13,410 bases of DNA, from contig JAFGLP010000097.1 in assembly GCA_016927965.1 (NCBI GenBank), positions 1 through 13,410 of the forward strand, read 5' to 3'. The notes beneath the pieces are model-generated. The model saw only the letters and a list, made by a program, of their open reading frames with translations. It was not told the DNA's origin and did no database searches. This DNA is from Dehalococcoidia bacterium. Lineage in GTDB: Bacteria > Chloroflexota > Dehalococcoidia > GIF9 > UBA5629. The position numbers were made by a program, and so were the translations under genes. Each line of letters begins with the position of its first letter. The first letter of the stretch is position 1. This document shows, one piece after another, positions 1 to 5,728 of the stretch.

Positions 1-254
1 ACCCGGGGCCCGATACCGCTCACGGTGATCAACTGCTCGAAAAGCGACAGCTCCAACGCCGATGAAAAGCCGTATAACGAGATATTATCTTCCCTGACAT
101 AAAGATGGGTATGCAGGAATACGGTATTACCGGTGTGCCCCAGCCTGGACAGGGTAGACCCGGAAACATTCACCAGGAAAGATATGGGGCCGGCCTTAAC
201 GATTACCGAGTTGTTGCCCTTGCTTACCAGTGTACCTTCAATAGCTGCAATCAT
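1..254 (-). CDS. ruvA: Holliday junction branch migration protein RuvA, 3' part cut off by the window edge
   Basis: RuvA is the tetrameric subunit that binds four-way junctions and loads the RuvB motor during recombinational repair. The 84 readable residues begin MIAAIEGTLV and include the end of the OB-fold, HTHLYVREDNISLYGF (about residues 48-63), which is strongly conserved in RuvA. They end in the first helix-hairpin-helix, ITVSGIGPR, which contacts junction DNA. The gene runs off the left edge, so the rest of domain II and the RuvB-binding domain III are not visible. The ATG lies 8 bases after the ruvC stop, so the two are surely cotranscribed. Its only candidate Shine-Dalgarno (AGGGG, about 16 bases upstream, inside the end of ruvC) is distant, so translational coupling is likely. 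Family assignment is very secure. Confidence 0.95.
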   Translation of the reverse strand, partial: MIAAIEGTLVSKGNNSVIVKAGPISFLVNVSGSTLSRLGHTGNTVFLHTHLYVREDNISLYGFSSALELSLFEQLITVSGIGPR

Positions 255-262
255 ATTTAAAT

Positions 263-760
263 TCAATAGCCCCTGTTAAGCACCTCGTTAAGATGCTTTT
301 GATTCAGGTGACAGATGGCTACTGCCAGAGCATCCGCAGCATCGCTGGCCTCGGGCAAATCAGAGACCCCGAGCTGCAGCTTGACTACCTGCTGGACCTG
401 TCCTTTGCTGCTTCTGCCGTAGCTCGTCACCAGCTGTTTGACCTGGGTAGGCATATAACGGAATACAGGCAGCCTTGACTGTGCCGCCGCCAGGATAGCT
501 ACCGCCTGCGCCCGCCCTATAGCCAGGGCAGACCGTGCATTTCCGGCCACAAAAGGCTCCTCGACCGCCACCACTTCGGGTCTGTACTCAACAATCAACT
601 TGACCAGTCCGCCATGCAGGTCACACAACCTCTGTTCGACTGGCATTTTCTGCGGTACGCAGAGCACCCCGCAAACTACCATAGTAATACTTCCGCCCTG
701 CTCATCAATAACACCGTAGCCCATGTTCAATGTGCCCGGATCAATACCTAGTACACGCAA
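263..760 (-). CDS. ruvC: Holliday junction endonuclease RuvC
   Basis: RuvC is the dimeric RNase H-fold nuclease that cuts Holliday junctions symmetrically, working with RuvAB. At 165 residues it has the normal length. The catalytic acidic residues are all visible: D7 in LGIDPGT, E67 in AVEEPF, and D140 and D143 in SDAADALAVAICH. The GRSSKGQVQ segment (about 115-123) matches the family. The start is TTG at 760: an in-frame GAGGAAG sits 6-7 bases upstream, and RVLGIDPGT is the usual RuvC N-terminus, so no ATG further in would fit. It is followed after 8 bases by ruvA and preceded, 116 bases away, by yebC on the same strand. The yebC-ruvC-ruvA order is widespread in bacteria. It has its own promoter candidate. 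Confidence 0.97.
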   Translation of the reverse strand: MRVLGIDPGTLNMGYGVIDEQGGSITMVVCGVLCVPQKMPVEQRLCDLHGGLVKLIVEYRPEVVAVEEPFVAGNARSALAIGRAQAVAILAAAQSRLPVFRYMPTQVKQLVTSYGRSSKGQVQQVVKLQLGVSDLPEASDAADALAVAICHLNQKHLNEVLNRGY

Positions 761-789
761 TATTAACTTCCTCTATTACTTGTTGGCTA

Positions 790-817
790 ATTATATCTCT
801 GCAAAAGGCATGTCCAA
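790..817 (-). promoter_or_regulatory. Sigma-70-type promoter candidate for ruvC-ruvA
   Basis: Read on the minus strand there is TTGGAC (812-817), a 16-base spacer and a perfect TATAAT (790-795). Transcription would begin near 783 and give a short leader that holds the GAGGAAG ribosome-binding site of ruvC. A further TTGACA on the minus strand at 861-866 has only a poor -10 partner. This suggests ruvCA is not wholly dependent on read-through from yebC. Confidence 0.55.
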
Positions 818-876
818 CGGCACTGCCACAGTCACACTTTTATTTATCATGCCCGTTCTCTGTCAAGATATTGCAG

Positions 877-1629
877 CTATGCTTCGGAGTTCAGTTTCTC
901 AATTAACGCATCACTGTAATCAAGATTGGAATATACGTGCTGTACATCGTCGAGATCTTCCAGCTTATCAATCAGCTTGACCGTTTGCAGGGACTCCTTC
1001 TCCGGCAGTGAAATTGTATTCTTGGGCAGCATGGTGACTTCTGCAGAGATGATTTTCTTGCGTTTCTCAATGGCCAGCCTAACTGTTTCGAAGTCCTTGG
1101 GATCCGTGTAAATCTCCAGACTGCCCTTATCTTCTTTAGCATCTTTGGCGCCGGCATCAATCGCCGTCAGCGCAAACTCATCGGGATCAATGCCCTCAGT
1201 ATCCACAGTTATCACGCCGGTATTATCAAACATCCAGGCAACCGAGCCATTCTCACCCAGGTTTCCATTGTATTTCATAAAAGTGCTTCTAATCTCAGCG
1301 ACGGTCCGGTTATGGTTATCAGTCATAGCTTCAACCATGATGGCGACCCCGGCTGGACCATAGCCTTCCATGACCATTTCAGTCAAAGTTGCCCCCTCTC
1401 CCACCCCACTTCCTTTTTTAATAGCATTCTCTATATTGTCCTTGGGCATATTGGCTTCACGTGCCTTCTGTACTGCCAGGCGTAAACGGAAGTTACCTTC
1501 AGGACTGGGGCCACCCTGCCTGGTTGCAATAATAATTTCGCGCGTCAGTTTGGTGAACTGTGCACCGCGGCGTGCATCGGTGACACCTTTTGCCCTTTTA
1601 ATGGAAGACCATTTAGAATGTCCGGACAT
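877..1629 (-). CDS. yebC: YebC/PmpR-family protein (TACO1 family regulator/translation factor)
   Basis: YebC-family proteins were long annotated as DNA-binding transcriptional regulators, and some members are now linked to translation, including relief of ribosome stalling on proline-rich sequences. Which role applies here cannot be read from the sequence. The N-terminus is diagnostic: MSGHSKWSSIKRAKG, then RRGAQFTKLTREI (about 21-33) and NMPKDNIENAIKKGSG (about 60-75). The later motifs YGPAGVAIMVEAMTDNHNRT and GNLGENGSVAWMF (about 110-145) are also standard. Length 250 matches the usual about 240-250. The ATG at 1629 has GAGGGG closely upstream, and the MSGHSKW start is the family norm. It precedes ruvC by 116 bases on the same strand, a common association. 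Confidence 0.96.
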   Translation of the reverse strand: MSGHSKWSSIKRAKGVTDARRGAQFTKLTREIIIATRQGGPSPEGNFRLRLAVQKAREANMPKDNIENAIKKGSGVGEGATLTEMVMEGYGPAGVAIMVEAMTDNHNRTVAEIRSTFMKYNGNLGENGSVAWMFDNTGVITVDTEGIDPDEFALTAIDAGAKDAKEDKGSLEIYTDPKDFETVRLAIEKRKKIISAEVTMLPKNTISLPEKESLQTVKLIDKLEDLDDVQHVYSNLDYSDALIEKLNSEA

Positions 1630-1669
1630 ACTATCCCCTCAACGATATATTTTTCGACACTGTTTATTA

Positions 1670-1699
1670 AGAATAAACCATTATTCAATCATCTTGCAA
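1670..1699 (-). promoter_or_regulatory. Weak promoter candidate for yebC
   Basis: On the minus strand TTGCAA (1694-1699) is separated by 18 bases from TATTCT (1670-1675). Each hexamer matches four of six consensus bases. Position relative to the yebC start is right, but the match is weak and the assignment tentative. Confidence 0.3.
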
Positions 1700-1738
1700 C
1701 AGCTTACGTCACTGTTTTCCCTCCTCAGATACGTTTGA

Positions 1739-1747
1739 TGTTATAAT
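1739..1747 (+). promoter_or_regulatory. Extended -10 promoter for the 1784-3697 operon
   Basis: TGTTATAAT is an exact extended -10 element (TG, one base, TATAAT at 1742-1747). No convincing -35 hexamer lies 16-18 bases upstream, which is typical of extended -10 promoters. Transcription would start near 1754, about 30 bases before the first gene, divergent from yebC. Confidence 0.55.
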
Positions 1748-1783
1748 GATTTACCTGTTGCACGAGGTATATATAATTAAATT

Positions 1784-2317
1784 ATGCTTGAACAGCTGAT
1801 CAGCCTCAATATACCTCCCGAAATCATCGTCATGCTTATCGCAGCGCTTCCCATCGCCGAGCTGCGTGTAGCGATACCTGTCGGCATACACACGTTCGGG
1901 ATGACATGGTACTGGGCTTTCTTTATATCCATTATAGGAAACATGCTTCCGGTTCCCATATTATTGTTATTCCTGGATTTTTTTGCACGCATCGCCAGTA
2001 TGGTCAAGCCTGGCAAAAAAATAGTCGACTGGGTATTTGCCCGGACACGCAAACACGAAGAAAAAATTCTGAAATACGAATGGCTGGGGCTGACCATATT
2101 AGTGAGTATCCCTCTGCCGATAACCGGGGCATGGACCGGTTCCATACTGTCTTTCATCATGGGGTTAAAATTCTGGCCGTCCATATTTTCTATTTTTCTG
2201 GGAGTGCTGATGGCCGGGGTGATCGTTACAGTGCTCTCACTGCTGGGATGGATCGGCGCTATAATAGCCGGTGTGGCCTTGATTATAGTACTGGTATTAG
2301 GCTGGTGGAGGATATAA
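1784..2317 (+). CDS. Small multi-drug export family integral membrane protein (Sm_multidrug_ex, COG2426 type)
   Basis: This is a 177-residue polytopic membrane protein of the family named small multi-drug export; the transport activity suggested by that name is poorly supported experimentally, so the substrate should be regarded as unknown. Signature stretches are ALPIAELRVAIP (21-32), GNMLPVP (52-58) and SIPLPITGAWTGS (108-120). Hydrophobic segments lie around 14-34, 42-66, 100-125 and 133-174, with a basic, charged cytoplasmic loop at about 76-98 (KPGKKIVDWVFARTRKHEEK). The ATG is preceded by a rather distant GAGG, but MLEQLISLNIPPE is the usual N-terminus. It is the first gene of an operon with the HhH protein and the VTT protein, so all three may share a membrane- or envelope-related context. 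Confidence 0.85.
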   Translation: MLEQLISLNIPPEIIVMLIAALPIAELRVAIPVGIHTFGMTWYWAFFISIIGNMLPVPILLLFLDFFARIASMVKPGKKIVDWVFARTRKHEEKILKYEWLGLTILVSIPLPITGAWTGSILSFIMGLKFWPSIFSIFLGVLMAGVIVTVLSLLGWIGAIIAGVALIIVLVLGWWRI

Positions 2318-2342
2318 TAGCTGATCGTTACAGCTATCTGAC

Positions 2343-3062
2343 ATGCAGAATAAAACAGACAATTTAAAGCTTTCCAAAATAGTCGGTAGCTACATGAAAA
2401 AAGCTCCGATGGTGCATGAACACTGCAAGCGCTGTCTGGCAGGTAAAAGGTGGAACAGCAGCGCCCTTCTTATGGTAATCGATGCGGCTTTCGACTCCAT
2501 CGGGCTGAATTATTTTCAATCCGTCGTCCCCAAAGTAGATCTCTTCCGTCAGCAATACGTAGAAACAGGAAAAATACGGTCGCTGGATGAGCTGGTTGAT
2601 GCAGATGATATTAAGCTCCGGGAGATATGGAAGAACTGCCGTTCATGGAAAGTAGCCAAAGAAATTGCCCGCTGCCTGGTGACTCTGAAAAATGGCAATA
2701 ACCTGGATGACCGGGCAGCATTGATCATGTGGGCTAAAAACGCTCGACTGGACGGATGGGAGAAAGACCCGATAGGCAGTATAAATGGCGTCGGCATTAA
2801 CACGTATCAGTATCTGCGGATGATGGGCGGTGTGGACACCGTCATGCCCGATAAAATTGTGAAAAGAGTGCTGTACGAGATATTCAATAAGGCCAATATC
2901 CCTGAGCCCGCAAGCGACCTGGATTTTATACTGCTGGTAGAAAACCTGGCGACCCGGACAGGCTACAGGGCAATAGAGCTGTGCTGGATGACATGGTTGA
3001 TCCAGAGTGAGGCAGGTTTGAGCAGGACCGAAAAATATGCAAGCCTGTTGCCCCAGATATGA
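2343..3062 (+). CDS. Uncharacterised protein with a DNA-glycosylase-like helix-hairpin-helix motif
   Basis: I do not recognise a named family. The 239-residue soluble protein contains SINGVGINTYQYL (146-158), a good helix-hairpin-helix of the GVG type. It is followed by GGVDTVMPDKIVKRV (162-176), which resembles the HhH-GPD glycosylase pattern in which an essential Asp lies about 22 residues after the hairpin glycine (here D170, 21 after G149). The position of the catalytic lysine of bifunctional glycosylases such as endonuclease III is Asn153, and no C-terminal four-cysteine iron-sulfur loop is present. If it is an enzyme it would therefore be monofunctional; it may equally be a binding protein. 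No good Shine-Dalgarno precedes the ATG, so the start is uncertain (Met18 is an alternative). Its stop overlaps the next start as ATGA, implying translational coupling. Confidence 0.7.
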   Translation: MQNKTDNLKLSKIVGSYMKKAPMVHEHCKRCLAGKRWNSSALLMVIDAAFDSIGLNYFQSVVPKVDLFRQQYVETGKIRSLDELVDADDIKLREIWKNCRSWKVAKEIARCLVTLKNGNNLDDRAALIMWAKNARLDGWEKDPIGSINGVGINTYQYLRMMGGVDTVMPDKIVKRVLYEIFNKANIPEPASDLDFILLVENLATRTGYRAIELCWMTWLIQSEAGLSRTEKYASLLPQI

Positions 3063-3697
3063 AAAACGACGACGAGCGGGTAAAGGCCGAACTGGAACAA
3101 GCGGAGGAAAAAGAGGAAATCCGCCCTGGTTTCTGGACTAAAGAGCGTGTAATGCAGCTCGTCACATTGATCCTGGTCATCGCACTGTTTTTCCTGATAC
3201 TCTGGCAACGCGAAAATATCCTGGAGTTTTCACAGTCGCTCAGGCAGTACGGCGCGCTCAAATATATCGGCATCTTTATTATCTCTGCGGCTGCCTCGGC
3301 AACGATTGTTATCCCGATTCCGGGACTGGCCATGACTTCCGCTTTCGGCGCATTTTCAGCAGACCCCTGGGAGACGCTCTGGTACGGGGTAGCATCAGGT
3401 CTGGGGGCAACACTGGGAGAATTCACGGGATATATGCTCGGCTACAGTGGGCGCATGGCAATACCGGATAATAAAACATACGAGCAAATAGTTGGATGGA
3501 TGCGCAAGTGGGGCAGCTGGACGATCTTTGTCCTCGCCTTAATACCCAATCCCTTATTCGATATCGCCGGATTGGCCGCCGGCATACTCAAATACCCCGC
3601 CTGGAAATTCCTGCTGGTAGGAGCAGCCGGTCGGCTGCCGAAACATATTTTCTTTTCCTATTTCGGTTACTGGGGCATAAACTTATTTACAAGATAA
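3059..3697 (+). CDS. VTT-domain (DedA/TVP38/SNARE-associated type) membrane protein
   Basis: Members of the VTT/DedA superfamily are inner-membrane proteins; several act in lipid scrambling or undecaprenyl-phosphate recycling, but this member is unassigned. The 212-residue protein has a charged cytoplasmic N-terminus (1-30, rich in Glu and Lys), a transmembrane segment at about 33-50, and the VTT core: ATIVIPIPGLAMTSAFGAF (81-99), GLGATLGEFTGYMLGYSGR (114-132) with the reentrant-loop glycines and terminal Arg, ALIPNPLFDIAGLAAGIL (160-177), and AAGRLPKHIFFSYFGYW (189-205). The start ATG overlaps the upstream stop (ATGA), so translation is coupled to the HhH protein gene. It is the last gene of its operon, 23 bases before a strong terminator. 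Confidence 0.88.
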   Translation: MKNDDERVKAELEQAEEKEEIRPGFWTKERVMQLVTLILVIALFFLILWQRENILEFSQSLRQYGALKYIGIFIISAAASATIVIPIPGLAMTSAFGAFSADPWETLWYGVASGLGATLGEFTGYMLGYSGRMAIPDNKTYEQIVGWMRKWGSWTIFVLALIPNPLFDIAGLAAGILKYPAWKFLLVGAAGRLPKHIFFSYFGYWGINLFTR

Positions 3698-3720
3698 ACA
3701 CACACAGATAACCGTAAATG

Positions 3721-3750
3721 AAAAAAGGGGGCCCGATGGGCCCCCCTTTT
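3721..3750. terminator. Bidirectional intrinsic terminator between convergent genes
   Basis: A run of six A, then GGGGGCCC, loop GAT, GGGCCCCC with one extra C, and four T form a very GC-rich hairpin flanked by A and T tracts. It works on paper in both directions and lies between the convergent VTT gene and the histidine-rich lipoprotein gene. Confidence 0.85.
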
Positions 3751-3770
3751 AAACCTATTTCAATTTAATA

Positions 3771-4064
3771 CTACGGATGATGAGGATGATGCCACGGCAA
3801 ATGCCAGTTGTGCCAAAACGGATGATGCGGAGTGCTGGGCGTATGAACAACTACTGTGTTAGTCACAGGCACCAGTACGGGTTTGGTAACTATTACCGGT
3901 ACTGTTTTCACCACGACCTGCGGAGCGGCCGATGTTGTGTAAGTGCTTGCGGTGGAACTGGAACTGCTGCTACTGCTGCTGGCAGTTTCCCCGGAGCAGC
4001 CTACCAGGCCAGGGACCATTATCGCTACGATGAGAACCAGACTGACGATTGCTACTTTATTCAT
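3771..4064 (-). CDS. Small predicted lipoprotein with serine linker and histidine-rich C-terminus
   Basis: No known family is recognised. The 97-residue product has a short signal peptide ending in the lipobox LVGC, so C23 is the likely lipidated cysteine and the protein would be anchored on the outside of the cytoplasmic membrane. Then follow a polyserine/threonine linker (about 29-45), a valine-proline-threonine rich extended region (49-78), and a tail in which eight of the last 18 residues are histidine, alternating with Pro and Trp (HHPFWHNWH and HHPHH). That composition suggests binding of a transition metal, which is an inference. AAGGGGGAAG upstream of the ATG is a good ribosome-binding site. 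It diverges from the C_GCAxxG_C_C gene and may share its control region. The low-complexity sequence makes the exact repeat lengths prone to variation. Confidence 0.75.
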   Translation of the reverse strand: MNKVAIVSLVLIVAIMVPGLVGCSGETASSSSSSSSSTASTYTTSAAPQVVVKTVPVIVTKPVLVPVTNTVVVHTPSTPHHPFWHNWHLPWHHPHHP

Positions 4065-4133
4065 TTTCTTCCCCCTTCTTTTTTTGTTATGTGCTAAGAA
4101 TAAAGCCCGTTTGTAAAAACTGTTCGGGAATTT

Positions 4134-4162
4134 TTGTAAAATATTTTTTACATTTGTAGACT
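4134..4162 (+). promoter_or_regulatory. Promoter candidate for the C_GCAxxG_C_C gene
   Basis: TTGTAA (4134-4139), a 17-base spacer and TAGACT (4157-4162) each match four of six consensus positions. A transcript would start near 4169. A perfect dyad covers the -35 and spacer, as expected for a repressed promoter. Confidence 0.4.
4135..4152. promoter_or_regulatory. Operator candidate, TGTAAAA-N4-TTTTACA dyad
   Basis: TGTAAAA (4135-4141) and TTTTACA (4146-4152) form an exact 7-4-7 inverted repeat with an AT-only centre. One more half-site, TGTAAAA, lies at 4112-4118. The site sits between the divergent lipoprotein and C_GCAxxG_C_C genes and overlaps the predicted promoter of the latter. The binding protein is unknown. 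Confidence 0.5.
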
Positions 4163-4175
4163 ATTAGCAGATTTC

Positions 4176-4190
4176 GCCGGCAATGCCGGC
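4176..4190. repeat. Leader hairpin GCCGGC-AAT-GCCGGC
   Basis: Two copies of the self-complementary hexamer GCCGGC separated by three bases can form a 6-base-pair hairpin in the 5' leader of the C_GCAxxG_C_C gene, 30 bases before its ATG. It is not followed by a T run, so it is not a terminator; it could be an operator or a stability element. Confidence 0.4.
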
Positions 4191-4220
4191 TTATCTATAC
4201 CAGCCACAACAGGAGATGAT

Positions 4221-4715
4221 ATGAAAGAGGTTGAATCACAGCGGGAAATACTCGACAGGCTCGAGCAAAAAGCCGGCGATTACGAAGAGCTTTTTACAAG
4301 CTGCGCACAGGGCACATTACTGGCACTCCAGGAAGAATTCAATTTAGGCAATGAGCAATCTCTCAAAGCCGCAACAGCCATGCCCGGCATAGCACTCAGA
4401 GGGGAGACCTGCGGCGCCGTTATCGGAGCTATTATGGCACTGGGGCTTGCCATGGGCAGGGCAAAACCGGAAGATTCGGCAGCGGCCGATCGCACCATGA
4501 GCGCATCCCGCAAACTGTGCAGCCGTTTTGAAGAGGAATTCGGTGGCTGCAACTGCCGCGACGTGCAGCGCCATATCTTCGGCCGCAGCTTTGAACTGAA
4601 CGACCCCCGGGACGGGGCGGCCTTTGTAGCCGCTAACGCCATAAAAAAGTGCCGGGTCCCGCCGGGTAAAGCGGCCAGGATAGCAGGGGAGATAATCCTC
4701 AACAGCCAAAAATAG
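4221..4715 (+). CDS. C_GCAxxG_C_C family protein (putative metal or redox protein)
   Basis: The family is named after its conserved cysteine pattern and is common in anaerobes; its function is unproven, with roles in redox or metal-cluster handling proposed. The 164-residue soluble protein shows C28 (SCAQGTLLALQ), the diagnostic GETCGAVIGAIMALGL (61-76, C64), C100, the pair C110/C112 in GGCNCRDVQ, and C144 in KKCRVPPGKAARIAGEIIL. The N-terminal 25 residues are a charged helix. AGGAG lies 5 bases before the ATG, so the start is firm. It appears monocistronic and is divergent from the histidine-rich lipoprotein gene, which makes shared metal- or redox-responsive control plausible but unproven. 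Confidence 0.88.
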   Translation: MKEVESQREILDRLEQKAGDYEELFTSCAQGTLLALQEEFNLGNEQSLKAATAMPGIALRGETCGAVIGAIMALGLAMGRAKPEDSAAADRTMSASRKLCSRFEEEFGGCNCRDVQRHIFGRSFELNDPRDGAAFVAANAIKKCRVPPGKAARIAGEIILNSQK

Positions 4716-4850
4716 TATATATCCCTCAGGCAGACAAACGGGAGCAGAATCGCAACTTTCATCATTGTTATCCAAACAGGAGCTATCCGGGTTTTTGTAA
4801 ATCACAGAAAAATCACTTTGTGTAATAAAGTGCAATACAGAACTGCCGAA

Positions 4851-4878
4851 TTGACAATTATCTCCATTGATATATAAT
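4851..4878 (+). promoter_or_regulatory. Perfect-consensus sigma-70 promoter of the TetR gene
   Basis: TTGACA (4851-4856), 16 bases, and TATAAT (4873-4878): both hexamers match the consensus exactly. Initiation near 4885 leaves a leader of only about 23 bases, mostly occupied by the dyad at 4893-4906. A strong promoter with an operator just downstream is the classic layout of an autorepressed regulator. Confidence 0.8.
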
Positions 4879-4892
4879 GTTCACAAAGAAAA

Positions 4893-4906
4893 AGAGCGCT
4901 CGCTCT
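4893..4906. promoter_or_regulatory. TetR operator candidate, AGAGCG-CT-CGCTCT
   Basis: A perfect 6-2-6 inverted repeat ends one base before the TetR start codon and begins about 8 bases downstream of the predicted transcription start. GAGCGCTC-type palindromes are seen at many TetR-family operators, so autorepression by the adjacent gene is the simplest reading. The same bases would form a small hairpin in the mRNA at the ribosome-binding position. Confidence 0.6.
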
Positions 4907-4907
4907 A

Positions 4908-5582
4908 ATGAAAAAACCTGATATCAGAACTTACAGCAACAATACGGAACTGATTTCCGAACGCAGGGAACATATCGCCAGATGCGCTGCACCCCTCCTC
5001 CTCAAGCAGGGCTACGACCGCACTTCTATTCGAGACATAGCCAAGGCGTGCGGCATGTCCATGGGACACCTCTATTACTATATAGGAAGCAAGGAAGATA
5101 TCTTCCAGATCGTGATCGACTATGACGACCGCTTCTTTACAAACGTAGAGCAGGTAGCCACCAGTTACAATACACTTACACCTACGGAAGCCCTCATAAA
5201 GGTCATTGACAGGTATTTTCGCGGCATGGTTGAAGCTAATAAATTCGCGCGTTTCTATTACCAGGAAATGCGGAACCTGCAGCCTGAACTGCGTGAAAGG
5301 ATCTTCCAAAGGGAAATAAAATTTATTGCAGAATTTGAAAAACTCTTACGTAAAGGCAGCAAAACAGGGGAATTTAAGATAACCAATATTAAAGTAGTAG
5401 CTAATAATATTATTATACTGGGCCATATGTGGGTCTTGAGGAGGCTATTCCTGGATAAAGGATATACGCTGGATGAATATATACGCAGCCAGACCGAAAA
5501 TATTTTAAAAAGCATATCAGCGGCCTATCCGCCGGAAAAATCCGGTTCGGCCATATTGCAAAAACCTGATCATCCGAAATAA
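4908..5582 (+). CDS. TetR/AcrR-family transcriptional regulator
   Basis: This 224-residue protein has the usual two-part TetR layout. The N-terminal DNA-binding domain (about 16-66) includes ISERREHIARCAAPLLLKQGYDRTSIRDIAKACG and the recognition helix GMSMGHLYYYIGSKEDIF (49-66), a textbook TetR signature. The C-terminal helical domain (about 75-205) has no recognisable ligand signature; ENILKSI (197-203) closes it. TetR proteins generally repress their own gene and neighbours until a small hydrophobic ligand binds. The start codon follows a perfect promoter and dyad; no clear Shine-Dalgarno exists (only AAGAAAAAGAG about 10 bases upstream). The two lipocalin-like genes follow 146 bases downstream on the same strand and are the obvious candidate targets. 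Confidence 0.92.
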   Translation: MKKPDIRTYSNNTELISERREHIARCAAPLLLKQGYDRTSIRDIAKACGMSMGHLYYYIGSKEDIFQIVIDYDDRFFTNVEQVATSYNTLTPTEALIKVIDRYFRGMVEANKFARFYYQEMRNLQPELRERIFQREIKFIAEFEKLLRKGSKTGEFKITNIKVVANNIIILGHMWVLRRLFLDKGYTLDEYIRSQTENILKSISAAYPPEKSGSAILQKPDHPK

Positions 5583-5627
5583 ACTGCCTGTTCCTAGGAT
5601 AAACCAGCATGGGCGGGAAACAGTTCA

Positions 5628-5641
5628 GGAACATGTGTTCC
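5628..5641. promoter_or_regulatory. Operator candidate GGAACA-TG-TGTTCC upstream of the lipocalin-like genes
   Basis: A perfect 6-2-6 dyad lies 87 bases before the first lipocalin-like gene. An additional half-site TGTTCC is at 5589-5594. The sequence differs from the dyad in front of the TetR gene, so either another regulator binds here or the resemblance in geometry is fortuitous. No convincing -35/-10 pair was found between it and the gene. Confidence 0.4.
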
Positions 5642-5728
5642 GCATACGCGTAATAATAGTTTAATACCGGGCACGCTTAAAATTTGTCCGGATAAAGTTT
5701 TAAATAAATTAAAAGGGGAGAGATTTAA

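Noticed and set aside
1906..2367. Plus-strand ORF of 153 residues in another frame of the first membrane protein gene
   Set aside because: Out-of-frame translation with no family motif, overlapping a clear membrane protein and the start of the next gene.
3777..4097. Plus-strand ORF of 106 residues across the lipoprotein gene
   Set aside because: It is antisense to a gene with a clear signal peptide, lipobox and ribosome-binding site, and its own start has none.
4814..4832. CACTTT-N7-AAAGTG hairpin upstream of the TetR promoter
   Set aside because: A short AT-rich stem without a T run; could be chance, so not annotated as a terminator or operator.
4280..4835. Two minus-strand ORFs of over 160 residues opposite the C_GCAxxG_C_C gene
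   Set aside because: They are shadows of a well-supported family member; their sequences look like reversed codons without domain features.
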